64,000 bases of DNA, taken from an uncultured Agrococcus sp. GTDB taxonomy: Bacteria; Actinomycetota; Actinomycetes; Actinomycetales; Microbacteriaceae. Positions 38,254 through 48,087 of the stretch are shown here, in pieces (position 1 is the first letter of the stretch; each line of letters starts with the position of its first letter). The stretch covers positions 1 through 64,000 of the forward strand of contig NZ_CAMEFJ010000003.1 in NCBI RefSeq assembly GCF_945915485.1. The letters are read 5' to 3'. The notes beneath the pieces are model-generated. The model worked only from the letters and a program-made list of their open reading frames with translations, was not told the DNA's origin and did not search any database. The translations under genes were made by a program, and so were the position numbers.

Positions 38254-40107
38254 TCAGATGCGCTCCTGCGCCGCCGCGAGCGCCGCGTAGGCTCCTCCCG
38301 CTGCGAGCAGCTCGTCGTGCGTTCCGCTCTCGACGATACTGCCGGCATCCAGCACGTGAATCCTGTCGGCCGCTCGCACGGTCGACAGCCTGTGGGCGAT
38401 CGCGATCACGGTGCGCCCGTGGGATGCCGCGTCGAGCGCCTGCTGCACAACGCGTTCCGAGACGGTATCGAGCGCGCTCGTCGCTTCATCGAGCACGAGC
38501 ACGGCAGGGTCTTTCAGTAGCACGCGAGCGATGGCGATGCGCTGCTTCTCGCCACCCGAGAGGCGGTATCCCCGCTCCCCCACAACCGTCTCGTACCGTT
38601 CGGGGAATCGCTCGATCGTGGCGGCGATGTTCGCGGCGCGGCAGGCCGCCTCGAGCTCGGCATCCGTTGCGTCCGGCTTCGCGTAGCGCAGATTCTCGGC
38701 GATGCTGGCGTGGAATAGGTAGGCCTCTTGACTCACGATGCCGATACCGTCCGTGAGCTCCTGCGGGTCGATCGCACGCACGTCGACCCCTGCGAACTTC
38801 ACGGCACCTTCCGTCGCATCGTACAGGCGCGGCACGAGGTAACCGATAGTCGTCTTCCCGGCTCCAGAGGCACCGACGAACGCAACGAATTCACCGCGCG
38901 AGACCCGAAAGGAGACGCCTCGCAGCGTGGAAGGCTCCCCTGGTGTCGCATCCGGGTAGCGAAAAGCGACGCGATCGAACTCGATCTCGCCGAGCCGGCG
39001 CTGGTCGATGCCGACAGGATGCTCTGGCGGCTGAATCGCGGGTCGCAGGTCGAGATACTCGAAGATGCGCGCGAATAACGCTGCCGACGTCTGCAGGTCG
39101 AGGGCGATACGCAGCAGCCCCATCATGGGCATGAGCATCCGCGCTTGCACGGCCGTGAACGCGACGAGCGTACCGGCAGTCACGAGCACGTTCCCCTGGG
39201 TTATCACGAGCCCCGCGAGCAGATAGATGATGCCGGGCAGCAACGAGATCGTGACGTTGACGATGCCGAAGAAGATCTGCCCCGTCATCGCCAGCCGTAC
39301 CTGCAGCCCGATCTGCCGTTGGTTCTCGTCCGCGTATCGGCGAGACTCGTCGTTCTGCCGCCCGAACGCCTTTGCGAGCAGGATGCCGGAGACGCTCAGC
39401 GACTCCTGCGTAATGGCCGTCATATCGCTCAACGACTCCTGCGTGCGCGTTGCGATGCGGGCGCGTACCTGGCCCACGCGGCGCTGGGCGATGACCAGAA
39501 CGGGCAGGAGCACGACCGCCACGAGCGTCAGTTGCCACGACAGGATCAGCATCGTGACGAGGCTCGCGATCACGGTGACGACGTTGCCGACGACGCTCGA
39601 GACGGTGCTCTGCAGTACCCCTGCTACACCTCCCACATCGTTCTGCAAGCGTGACTGGATGACTCCCGTCTTGGTTCGTGTGAAGAACGCGAGCTCCATG
39701 CGCTGCAGATGATCGAAGAGCTTCGTGCGCAGCGAACCCATGACCGAATTGCCGACGCGAGCCGTCAGCCACGATTGCAGGATGCCGATTGCGGACGCGA
39801 CGACGATCAGCGAACCCATCAGCACCAGCAGCCACAGCAGGTGCTGCATGCGCACGGTGCCGTCGGGAGGGAAGAGCGCTTCGTCGAAGATGCGCTGAAT
39901 CAGCAGCGGCGGAAACACCTGGATCGCCGCGACGGCGAGCACGAGCGTGATGATGACGCTGACCGTGAACCGATACGGCCTGAACAGCGCCGCGATGCGC
40001 CGCAGCAGATTCGGCACCTTGGGAGCCGCTGCATTGGCTGCGCGCAGCACCGACTCATCGCGTGCGCCGACTCGGCCCCGCGGCCCGCCGCCCATCCCCA
40101 TGCTCAT
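38254..40107 (-). CDS. ABC transporter, fused permease/ATPase (multidrug/lipid exporter type)
   Basis: Multi-TM N-terminal half; GASGAGKTTIGYLVPRLYDATEG…YRLSGGEKQRIAIARVLLKDPAVLVLDEATSALD. Confidence 0.92.
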   Translation of the reverse strand: MSMGMGGGPRGRVGARDESVLRAANAAAPKVPNLLRRIAALFRPYRFTVSVIITLVLAVAAIQVFPPLLIQRIFDEALFPPDGTVRMQHLLWLLVLMGSLIVVASAIGILQSWLTARVGNSVMGSLRTKLFDHLQRMELAFFTRTKTGVIQSRLQNDVGGVAGVLQSTVSSVVGNVVTVIASLVTMLILSWQLTLVAVVLLPVLVIAQRRVGQVRARIATRTQESLSDMTAITQESLSVSGILLAKAFGRQNDESRRYADENQRQIGLQVRLAMTGQIFFGIVNVTISLLPGIIYLLAGLVITQGNVLVTAGTLVAFTAVQARMLMPMMGLLRIALDLQTSAALFARIFEYLDLRPAIQPPEHPVGIDQRRLGEIEFDRVAFRYPDATPGEPSTLRGVSFRVSRGEFVAFVGASGAGKTTIGYLVPRLYDATEGAVKFAGVDVRAIDPQELTDGIGIVSQEAYLFHASIAENLRYAKPDATDAELEAACRAANIAATIERFPERYETVVGERGYRLSGGEKQRIAIARVLLKDPAVLVLDEATSALDTVSERVVQQALDAASHGRTVIAIAHRLSTVRAADRIHVLDAGSIVESGTHDELLAAGGAYAALAAAQERI

Positions 40108-40267
40108 ATGACGACAACACTAGTCTGCACAGCTCGCACGAGTTCACCGCCGAAGCGAGTCAAGTTCTCGGTCGCTGGGCGGCGACACGCCGTGAGAGCG
40201 CTCTCTCATCGCCAGGCGACCGAGAAGTTGACGGCCACGTGGCTTACGTTGCGTAGCGAGACGGATC

Positions 40268-41398
40268 TCACCCGACGGCGACGCCTACTGGCCGCTTGCC
40301 CAGGAACTTCGCGGATGGGCGGAAGATCTTCGAGTCGCGCGCTTGCTCGAGCGCGTGAGCAGTCCATCCGATCACGCGGGCCGCGGCGAAAGTCGGTGTG
40401 AACATCTCCCGCGGTATCCCGCAGTGCTCCATGACGATCGCCGCATAGAATTCGACATTGGCGCGAAGCGATCGATTCGGCTTGTGCTCTGCGAGCAGAC
40501 GGTCAGCGGTCTCCTCGAAGCACATCGCCTCGGCGACCCTCGGCCCTCCGAAGCTTTCCGCGACTTGCTTCAGAAGAGCCGACCTCGGGTCGGTCGTGCG
40601 ATACACGGGATGCCCGAAGCCCATCAGTCGCCGGCCGGCCCTCAACTCGCTTAGGATCCAGGCCTCGACGTCGCTGCCGGCCGCATCTAGACTGTCGAGT
40701 GCGCGCGCGGGAGCACCACCGTGCAATGGCCCGGACAGTGCTCCGAGCGCTCCCGTCAGGCAGCTCGCCACGTCCGCACCCGTCGAGGCGATGACGCGGC
40801 AGGTGAAGGTGGAAGCATTGAACCCGTGGTCCATCGCGGCCACGAGATAGGTTGTGAGCGCGCGTTCGTCTTCAGCCGTCGGAACACTCCCGGTCACCTG
40901 ACGGAGGTAGTTCGCGACAACCCCTCGCTCGTCCAGCTGCTGTAGCGGAGCGAGTCCCTTGGCTCCGCGATACGCAGCGGCCAAAATGATCGGTGCCGCC
41001 GCCGCGAGCTCGATCGACTCCGCCACCCGGGCATCCTCGTCGAGATCGAATACAGGGCGCATGCCCCGAGCGGACCCCAGCAGTGGAAGAGCGGATTGCA
41101 GGGCTTTCAGCGGTTCCGCCTCGGAGATTCGCACTCGCGCGACAGTTGCAGCGAGTTCCGGAGTCGACTGCGCCTGGCGGACCCGTGCCTGGAACTGCTC
41201 GAGCTCCTCCCCGGACGGCAAGTGGCCGAAGACCAGTAAGTGCCATACCGCTTCGAAGCTGGCGCCGCGGGCGAGTTCGATCGCGGAGTGATCGCGATAT
41301 TGATAGAAGCCTTCGTCTCCGTTCACATCGCTGATCGCCGTCTCTGTGACTGCCACGTTGCTGAGACCGCGGGGGACCTCGATCAATTCATTCGTCAT
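40268..41398 (-). CDS. Citrate/2-methylcitrate synthase
   Basis: YQYRDHSAIELARGASFEAVWHLLVFGHLP…GPLHGGAPARALDSLDAAG…MGFGHPVYRTTDPRSALLK. Confidence 0.9.
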   Translation of the reverse strand: MTNELIEVPRGLSNVAVTETAISDVNGDEGFYQYRDHSAIELARGASFEAVWHLLVFGHLPSGEELEQFQARVRQAQSTPELAATVARVRISEAEPLKALQSALPLLGSARGMRPVFDLDEDARVAESIELAAAAPIILAAAYRGAKGLAPLQQLDERGVVANYLRQVTGSVPTAEDERALTTYLVAAMDHGFNASTFTCRVIASTGADVASCLTGALGALSGPLHGGAPARALDSLDAAGSDVEAWILSELRAGRRLMGFGHPVYRTTDPRSALLKQVAESFGGPRVAEAMCFEETADRLLAEHKPNRSLRANVEFYAAIVMEHCGIPREMFTPTFAAARVIGWTAHALEQARDSKIFRPSAKFLGKRPVGVAVG

Positions 41399-41412
41399 GC
41401 ACACAGTGTGCA
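41398..41412. promoter_or_regulatory. 15-bp perfect palindrome TGCACACAGTGTGCA overlapping the (-) citrate synthase start
   Basis: 7+1+7 inverted repeat in the divergent citrate synthase intergenic region. Confidence 0.75.
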
Positions 41413-41450
41413 AACATGATTACCGAACTGTCAATCTTGATTGGATCAAT

Positions 41451-42668
41451 ATGGGTGATGCGCTGCCGCGGCTCACGGTCGCGCAGACTGCCGCGAGGCT
41501 TGGCGTGAAAATCGAAACCGTGTATGCGTACGTCTCGCGGGGGATGTTGGCTCGCGAGAGAAGCGCCGCCGGATCGACGTTCGACCCGCTCGAGGTTGAG
41601 GCATTCGCCCGATCTCGCCGCCCCTCGCCATCCGTCCAACACGGTCGTGCTGCAACGGATGGGCGTCCGCTGATGGTCCTCGAAACCGACATTGCGAACA
41701 TCGAGGACGACGAACTCTTCTACCGAGGGACACCCCTCACCGAACTTGTGGCAACGCCGTTCGAAGACGTCGCCACCTGGCTCTGGCGCGGAGAACTCGG
41801 GGTCGACCCCGTCTTTCCCCGCGTCCCCGATGGGATGCCAACGGCGATGGATGTCATCTCTCTGCTACCTCCGCAGGCGAATTCCATCGACAGGTTGCGG
41901 ACGACCGTGAACGTCCTTGGCGCCGCGGATCCTATGCGTCACGATCCCTCGGTCGAACAGTTGCGACGCGTAGGTGCGGGGCTCCTGACGGGATTCTCTC
42001 GAGCGCTCGGAGACATCGAGGTCTCGCCCGATGCATCGATCGCGGCGGGCCTCTGGAGCTCGCTCGGTGGCGTCGCCGAATCGGATCTCGCAGGGGTTCG
42101 GGCAGTCAACGCCGCGCTCGTCGTGACCGCTGACCACGACCTGGCGGTCTCGACATTCGCTGCGAGAATCGCCGCTTCCGCACGGGCCGATGGGTACTCT
42201 GCAGTATCCGCAGCGCTCGGGGCGTTCGATTCGCCCCTGCACGGGACAGCGAGCCTGCGAGCAGTCCGCATGATCTCCGACGTCGTTTCCGGCACAGCAC
42301 CCGAGGTGGCCGTCTCCGGCGCCGTTCGGGAAGGCGGCCGCGGCGTGCCCGGCTTCGGGCAGCCGCTCTACGTGAAAGCTGACCCACGCGCGGAAATTCT
42401 GCTACCGCTGGTCGAGCCGCTTGCGGATGCCCGACCCGTGCTCGATGCCGTCCGTTCAATCTCGGAGGTCGTCGGGCGACGCGCCCGCCTGTTTCCGAAT
42501 ATCGATCTCGCACTTGCGGCGCTCGTCAGAGCCGCAAGGATGACCGACGACGCCGGCAGTGCCATCTTCGCGATCGGCCGTACGGCAGGCTGGATCGCTC
42601 ACATCCTGGCCGAATACGGTGAACGGCCGCTGCGTTTGCGGCCGCGAGGGAGGTTCTCCGGCGCGTGA
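41451..42668 (+). CDS. Citrate-synthase-like protein with N-terminal helix-turn-helix
   Basis: LPRLTVAQTAARLGVKIETVYAYVSRGML, then citrate-synthase fold sequences (LFYRGTPLTELVATPFEDVATWLW…SPLHGTASLRAVRMI…GFGQPLYVKADPRAEILL). Confidence 0.85.
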   Translation: MGDALPRLTVAQTAARLGVKIETVYAYVSRGMLARERSAAGSTFDPLEVEAFARSRRPSPSVQHGRAATDGRPLMVLETDIANIEDDELFYRGTPLTELVATPFEDVATWLWRGELGVDPVFPRVPDGMPTAMDVISLLPPQANSIDRLRTTVNVLGAADPMRHDPSVEQLRRVGAGLLTGFSRALGDIEVSPDASIAAGLWSSLGGVAESDLAGVRAVNAALVVTADHDLAVSTFAARIAASARADGYSAVSAALGAFDSPLHGTASLRAVRMISDVVSGTAPEVAVSGAVREGGRGVPGFGQPLYVKADPRAEILLPLVEPLADARPVLDAVRSISEVVGRRARLFPNIDLALAALVRAARMTDDAGSAIFAIGRTAGWIAHILAEYGERPLRLRPRGRFSGA

Positions 42669-42675
42669 ACGGTGA

Positions 42676-43368
42676 TCACTCGGTTGGCGTCGCCCCTGCT
42701 GCGACGAACAACTCCCGGTGATGCGCCAGTCGTGACCTATCGGTGGGCGCACCGTGCCCGGGCAGCAGGATGCGCTCGCCGCGCTCCTCAATAGCGTCCA
42801 GCGCCTGCAGCCAGCCGTCGAGATCCGAGGCGTCATCCCACTGCGGATCGGCCCCCACCTCGACGAGATCGCCCGCGATCGTCGCGCTCCCCTCGACGTG
42901 CACGACGAGATCACCGAGCGTGTGCGCTGTGGGTTGCGGTTCGAGTGTCACCCGCTGCGTTCCGACGAACATCGTGTAGCTGTCTGCGACGGGCACCGAC
43001 GGCACCACGACGGCCACCGTCTCGAGCTCTTCGTCCGCTTCACCTTCGGCGCCCTGAGCGAGCCCAGCCGCACGGTGCTCAGTGGGGTGAGCCATGATGT
43101 GCTCAACGGCTTGCGTGTGGGCGTAGGACGGCACGCCTTCGAACGATGCCAGAGCGAGGAAGTGGTCCCAGTGCGGATGTGTCACGACCGTCCCGACGAC
43201 ACGGTCACCACGAGCTTCAATCGCTTCTCGAAACAGCTTTGCTCGGGACGGACGGGTGCCCGGGTCGACGACGAGCGCCTCGCCGTTCGAGGCGATGACG
43301 TAGGCGTTCATCGATGCTTCCGGCATGACCCAGCGATCGATTTCGTCTGCGACGCGTTCGAGTTGCAT
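42676..43368 (-). CDS. MBL-fold metallo-hydrolase
   Basis: MNAYVIASNGEALVVDPG…VGTVVTHPHWDHFLALASF…LLPGHGAPTDRSRLAHHRELF. Confidence 0.85.
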   Translation of the reverse strand: MQLERVADEIDRWVMPEASMNAYVIASNGEALVVDPGTRPSRAKLFREAIEARGDRVVGTVVTHPHWDHFLALASFEGVPSYAHTQAVEHIMAHPTEHRAAGLAQGAEGEADEELETVAVVVPSVPVADSYTMFVGTQRVTLEPQPTAHTLGDLVVHVEGSATIAGDLVEVGADPQWDDASDLDGWLQALDAIEERGERILLPGHGAPTDRSRLAHHRELFVAAGATPTE

Positions 43369-43427
43369 TGCTCAAGGGTAGCGGAGTGTGTGATGCCATC
43401 CCCAGGTCGAGCACATACCGTGACCGT

Positions 43428-43859
43428 ATGGGGAGGAAAGGCGCCGTAGCGGGGGCTGCAGTGTTCGCAGCACTCGCCGTTCTCGCCGGGCAGGGATGCG
43501 CATCCGGGCACGCATGCCCCGCAGTCGCGTGGGCGGACACGCTCACGGTCGAAGCCGACGGCGACACCGATCGTGTCGATCTCCTCGAGCTTTGCTTCGC
43601 CGGTCACTGCATGTTCGATGAGGATCTGCCTTCGGATTCGCCGCTCTCGCATCTGCCGTACGAACGAGTCGACGAGAACACCTGGCAGTTCGACTTCTTC
43701 GCCGACCCTCCCGACGAGATCGAAGTGCGCGTCTTGGATGCGGATGACCACCTGCTCGCCGAGTCGAACCAGCCGCTCGAGTGGGTCGTCTCCAATTACC
43801 CTCACGGAGAGGAGTGCGGTGGTCCGGGTACTGCCGAGGTGAGGATAGCGGTCGAATGA
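43428..43859 (+). CDS. Small secreted protein/lipoprotein, hypothetical
   Basis: MGRKGAVAGAAVFAALAVLAGQGCASGHACPAVAWADTLTVEADG…; resembles the 45552..45986 product. Confidence 0.6.
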   Translation: MGRKGAVAGAAVFAALAVLAGQGCASGHACPAVAWADTLTVEADGDTDRVDLLELCFAGHCMFDEDLPSDSPLSHLPYERVDENTWQFDFFADPPDEIEVRVLDADDHLLAESNQPLEWVVSNYPHGEECGGPGTAEVRIAVE

Positions 43860-44076
43860 ACGCCGCTTTCAAGATTTCGGAGCAGGGTGCTCAGCGTGCG
43901 AAGGGAAAGAGCCAGGGCAAGTTCGCGTTCACAGCGTGCCTTCGACTCGACGGAACGAACTTCGTGGAAAGCACCCCGGATTACTCCCCGCTGCGAAGAA
44001 GCGTGGGGTTGCCCGATATCGCGGTGAGATTGCAGCTCGAGGAGGTGGAAGGCGGTAACTATTGCCCTGAGGGACC

Positions 44077-44661
44077 TTAGCCGCGCTGTGCGAAGAACTC
44101 CTGCGCGAGCATCCCCATGAGAACCTGATCGTGAAACCGTCCGTCGTGGAAGGTCGCAGCACGACGTACCCCTTCTCGGACGAATCCGCACCGTTCGTAT
44201 GAACGAATCGCGCGATCGTTGAACGCCCACACCTGGAGTTCGATCTTGTTGAGGCCCAGTTCGAGGAAGCCGTAGTCGATCATGAGGTTCGTCGCCTCGG
44301 GCCCGTACCCCTGCCCTACGTGATCGGGTCCGATGATGATCGCGAAGGTGCCGATCCGTTCGCGCGGTGTTATGCCCCATAGCGTTATGTGGCCGACGAG
44401 TTCATCACCGGCCATGATCGCGAAGCCTGCGGAACCGGGTCCGTCGTTCTTACTCCAGCCTCGGAACTGTTCGACGGTCTGCGGCACCGGCTGCGGGCGG
44501 ACGACATCCTGCTGCAACGTAGCCCATTCGGGAGACTGCCACCATTCGGCGAGCTGTTGCAGGTGAGATTCCTCTGCCTGCACGAAGCGGATGCGGTCGC
44601 TGCGAAGAAGTGCGGCCCCGTATGCGAGGGCGTCCTGGCTGCTTGCAAAATCGATGTTCAT
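44077..44661 (-). CDS. GNAT N-acetyltransferase (RimJ-like)
   Basis: LVGHITLWGITPRERIGTFAIIIGPDHVGQGYGPEATNLMIDYGFLELGLNKIELQVWAFNDRAIRSYERCGFVREGVRR. Confidence 0.9.
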   Translation of the reverse strand: MNIDFASSQDALAYGAALLRSDRIRFVQAEESHLQQLAEWWQSPEWATLQQDVVRPQPVPQTVEQFRGWSKNDGPGSAGFAIMAGDELVGHITLWGITPRERIGTFAIIIGPDHVGQGYGPEATNLMIDYGFLELGLNKIELQVWAFNDRAIRSYERCGFVREGVRRAATFHDGRFHDQVLMGMLAQEFFAQRG

Positions 44662-44699
44662 GTCGATCACGCTATCGAGAGTTGCTCGTGTGGGCATCG

Positions 44700-45175
44700 G
44701 CCGTTGGGACTACTGCGGCGGGTGCATTCGCCGACGCAGCAGCTGTTCTCGGAGGATGTCTGCATGCCCGCAGTGCTGTGCATACTCGCGAAACACGTGC
44801 AGCAGAACCCACCGCAGCGGCAAGGGTCCGCGACGGTTGCCCGCTAGACCATGTTAGAGTTCGAAACCGCTCAGCCGCTCGTCGGATGCGCGACGTCGCA
44901 ATTCGAACTCCGCTGGAATCGATGCGATCGTGTCATTGGTCGCGAGCTTGAAGGACGCCCCTGGCGTCTCTGGTATCCCGGAGACAGAACGAGGAAGGCC
45001 GTCGAACGCCTCCTCGAACCACACTCGCTCGACGAACGCAGCGTGCTTGACGAGCCCGAGCAGTGTCGTCTTCGAAGGAAACTCGCTTCGTCCTCGCTCA
45101 TGCCATCGAGAGACGCGACGAGCATCCGCCGGCGCTGATCGCAATTACGTCTGCACATCGGCGCTGTAGTGCTCG
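44700..45175 (-). pseudogene. DinB/DUF664-family protein, decayed
   Basis: RRMLVASLDGMSEDEA (one frame), then frameshift to TTLLGLVKHAAFVERVWFEEAFDGLPRSV…ASDERLSGFEL, in-frame TAA, then NRRGPLPLRWVLLHVFREYAQHCGHADILREQLL. Confidence 0.75.
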
Positions 45176-45194
45176 CGCGAGTCGGGGGCACCGA

Positions 45195-45401
45195 TCATGA
45201 CGTTCTATTGCTGGCGTTCTGCTCCTCGCGCAAGATGCGCAGTGCTTTCGGACCGAACCCGTGCAGTGCGAGCAGCTCCTCATCGCTCATCTGGGAAACC
45301 CGCTTCATCGTCGTGACGTTGATCTCACGAAGAGCGGACGCAGCGGGGCGACCGATCTTCGGTAGGTCACCGATCTGCTCGGGCAGGTTGCGCGTGCTCA
45401 C
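45195..45401 (-). CDS. Small helix-hairpin-helix DNA-binding protein
   Basis: LPKIGRPAASALREINVTTMKRVSQMSDEELLALHGFGPKALRILREE. Confidence 0.75.
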   Translation of the reverse strand: MSTRNLPEQIGDLPKIGRPAASALREINVTTMKRVSQMSDEELLALHGFGPKALRILREEQNASNRTS

Positions 45402-45551
45402 GCATTCAGCCTACGCGTCGAACACGCTGCCGGTCCGGAACACGACTCCGCCGTCTCAAGGCGAGGATGCGCCCACACACACACGGTGCCGTTCAGTCTC
45501 TGTGCCGTTCACGGGCAGAACGTGCTCAGCATCCGGCCGTAGTGTCGCAGC

Positions 45552-45986
45552 ATGACCACACGAACGAGACCCCTCACGGCAGTCGTCGCAGTGGCAGCGA
45601 CACTCGCGCTCGCCGGATGCGTGCCGGGACAGTTGACAGAACCGGACTGCCCCCTGGTCGACTACGATGTCGTCATCAGCGTAACGATCGAGTCGGAGCT
45701 GGAGATCGACGACGTCGGCATCTGCGACGATGACGAGTGCACGACCGACGACGACATCGCTGAGGGTTCAGATGTCGACAGCGTCTACCCCGCGCACAGC
45801 GAAGGAACCACATGGAACTTCTCTATTATTCGCTGGATGCCCGAATCCGCCCGGTTCGTCGCGCTCGTCGACGGCGAGGAACTCGACCTCGGTTGGCATG
45901 ATCTCGAGATAACGCACACCCCGATCGTCGAGGGCGAGGATTGCGGCAGCATCCCCTCGTATGAGCCGCTGACCATTCGAGCGTGA
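45552..45986 (+). CDS. Putative lipoprotein, hypothetical
   Basis: MTTRTRPLTAVVAVAATLALAGCVPG lipobox; acidic CDDDECTTDDD stretch. Confidence 0.65.
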   Translation: MTTRTRPLTAVVAVAATLALAGCVPGQLTEPDCPLVDYDVVISVTIESELEIDDVGICDDDECTTDDDIAEGSDVDSVYPAHSEGTTWNFSIIRWMPESARFVALVDGEELDLGWHDLEITHTPIVEGEDCGSIPSYEPLTIRA

Positions 45987-46117
45987 CGCTCGGTTGGATC
46001 TGAGCAAACGGTGTCCTGTAGCTGACGCTGCAGAGACGCTCAAGAGGCAAATCGCCGAGCCCGGTTCACAACGCAAATCGGGTACGCAGGAACTGTGTCG
46101 TTGGCTCGCTGTACGCT

Positions 46118-47287
46118 ATGGCCATGCGCGATGCCTACATCTCTATCGCACAAGGGTTACGTGCCTTTTTCCGTATCCTGCCAAGGGGCTTCACCATAAC
46201 CGCTGCCGTCCTGACAATCGTCAGTGTCGCGTGCTTCGGTTTGAGCCGACGCGCCGAAGCGACCAACGACGAGAGCCCTTTCTACGTAGCCCCGCTCACC
46301 CAACTGGGAGGGCTGGCTTTGCTTGTCGCAGCATGCTTTTGGCTCGCGGTGGCAGTGCAAATACAAACTCGAACTCGTAGTTGGCAGTCGGATAGACCCT
46401 GGATAGATGTTCTGGCTTGGATGCTGCCTCTGCTAGCGGGCGGCGCCAGCTTTTTCTTGCTTCACACGCTTATAGGGCTGGCTCCTGAGTGGGATAACAA
46501 CCGTCGAGCAGAAACCTGGGCCCTCTTTTTCAGCTTGCTTGCACTATGCGTCTTCTGCGTTGGTTTCGGAGTCATGACGATTCGTGGCTGGTTCATTCAT
46601 CTCGGTCGAGTCAGAAGGAGGAGAGGCTGGCTGCCACAACGGGAGCGGCTCGCCCTTGACGAACAAAATCGTTGGGAGCGTGCGTGGAGGTCATCGCAAG
46701 AGGCTGCGACTTCGCTGCTTTCACGGCGCGTTCCGCAGACGTTGAGCCTGAATGACATCATGCTGCGACCGGAAGAACTCGCTTTTCTGCGTGCGCCGCT
46801 GAACTACGCGCGGCACTACGCCACTGATGTGAGTTACGTGCACACCTCCGGCTTCTACTTCGGCTCACCCTTGTTCGTAGCAGCCGGCCTGATCGGCCAG
46901 TCCGTGGCGAACTCGCATGCGAAAGCTCAGGCAGCCCGCGAATCGCAGTTGCAGTGGCGGGAATGGCAAGTCGCCTCTGTAGTACTCACAAACGAACGAC
47001 TCCTCATCAGAGTAAACAGTCAATGGCTCACATTCGATCATGCGGCCGTCATCTCGTTTCACCCGGAGCCTTCGCGTTGGTACATCGTGATCGAGTACGA
47101 AGGAACTTCACCGCTGATGCTCTCCGGGATCGGCGTACCCCATCTGTCTGTCGTGATGGCTTCGATCCTGCGCGGACCCGACTATCTGCAATCGAATCCA
47201 GCATTCGAGCCATTGCTCACCGAGCGTCCTTCCAAAACTGGCCGAACCGTGGAAGATCCGAGTCGGATCGAACCGCGTCAAACTTGA
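46118..47287 (+). CDS. Hypothetical membrane protein with PH-like C-terminal half
   Basis: Three or more hydrophobic segments (N-terminal half); C-terminal VLTNERLLIRVNSQWLTFDHAAVISFHPEPSRWYIVIEYEGTSPLML. Confidence 0.55.
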   Translation: MAMRDAYISIAQGLRAFFRILPRGFTITAAVLTIVSVACFGLSRRAEATNDESPFYVAPLTQLGGLALLVAACFWLAVAVQIQTRTRSWQSDRPWIDVLAWMLPLLAGGASFFLLHTLIGLAPEWDNNRRAETWALFFSLLALCVFCVGFGVMTIRGWFIHLGRVRRRRGWLPQRERLALDEQNRWERAWRSSQEAATSLLSRRVPQTLSLNDIMLRPEELAFLRAPLNYARHYATDVSYVHTSGFYFGSPLFVAAGLIGQSVANSHAKAQAARESQLQWREWQVASVVLTNERLLIRVNSQWLTFDHAAVISFHPEPSRWYIVIEYEGTSPLMLSGIGVPHLSVVMASILRGPDYLQSNPAFEPLLTERPSKTGRTVEDPSRIEPRQT

Positions 47288-47605
47288 GTGAGCGCCCGCG
47301 CCAATAGGCGGCGTTGACTGCGGCGATCTGCAGGGACAACGAGCCGGCCAGGTGGCCCGGCCACTGGCGTTCGTGCCGCTCGGCGTCGGGTTGGCGACCC
47401 GGCCACGAGAAGCGGCGCTATCTACGATTCGTCACGAGAAGCGGCGCTATTTGCCGTTTTCCGAGGCACACGCCGTCTTTCGCGTACACACATCCACCTC
47501 CACCGCAGAAAAGGACCTCTGGGCTCCAAGAGACGGGCAGCGCGCAGCTGACACGAGCAACCTCATCCACACGTTCTGGCCGATAGGCCGAAATGATCGG
47601 CACAT

Positions 47606-47642
47606 GCAGAAGGGGAGCCGCACGAAGCGACTCCCCTTCTGC
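47606..47642 (-). terminator. Strong hairpin downstream of rplL
   Basis: GCAGAAGGGGAG (47606-47617) / CTCCCCTTCTGC (47631-47642), 12-bp perfect stem. Confidence 0.75.
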
Positions 47643-47657
47643 AGTAAGTAAGAAGAC

Positions 47658-48050
47658 CTACTTGACGGTGACCTCAGCGCCGGCCTCTTCAAGAGCGGCC
47701 TTTGCCTTCTCAGCGTCTTCCTTGCTCACGCCCTCGAGAACAGCCTTGGGGGCTGCGTCAACGAGTGCCTTAGCGTCACCGAGGCCGAGCGACGAGTCAA
47801 CGCCACGGACAGCCTTGATGACCTGGATCTTTGCAGAACCAGCCGACTCGAGAACGACGTCGAACTCCGTCTGCTCTTCCTCAGCGGGTGCGTCGCCACC
47901 TGCAGCGGGTGCGCCAGCAGCTGCAACAGCAACGGGTGCGGCCGCGGTGACCTCGAACTTCTCTTCGAAGGCCTTCACGAAGTCGTTGAGCTCGATGAGG
48001 GTGAGCTCCTCGAATGCTGCGAGCAGCTCTTCAGTCGACAGCTTTGCCAT
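47658..48050 (-). CDS. rplL: 50S ribosomal protein L7/L12
   Basis: [40 protein letters not shown]…[51 protein letters not shown]. Confidence 0.98.
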   Translation of the reverse strand: MAKLSTEELLAAFEELTLIELNDFVKAFEEKFEVTAAAPVAVAAAGAPAAGGDAPAEEEQTEFDVVLESAGSAKIQVIKAVRGVDSSLGLGDAKALVDAAPKAVLEGVSKEDAEKAKAALEEAGAEVTVK

Positions 48051-48087
48051 CTTTATCTCCTATGTTTTCGGGATTTTCGCCGAGTGC

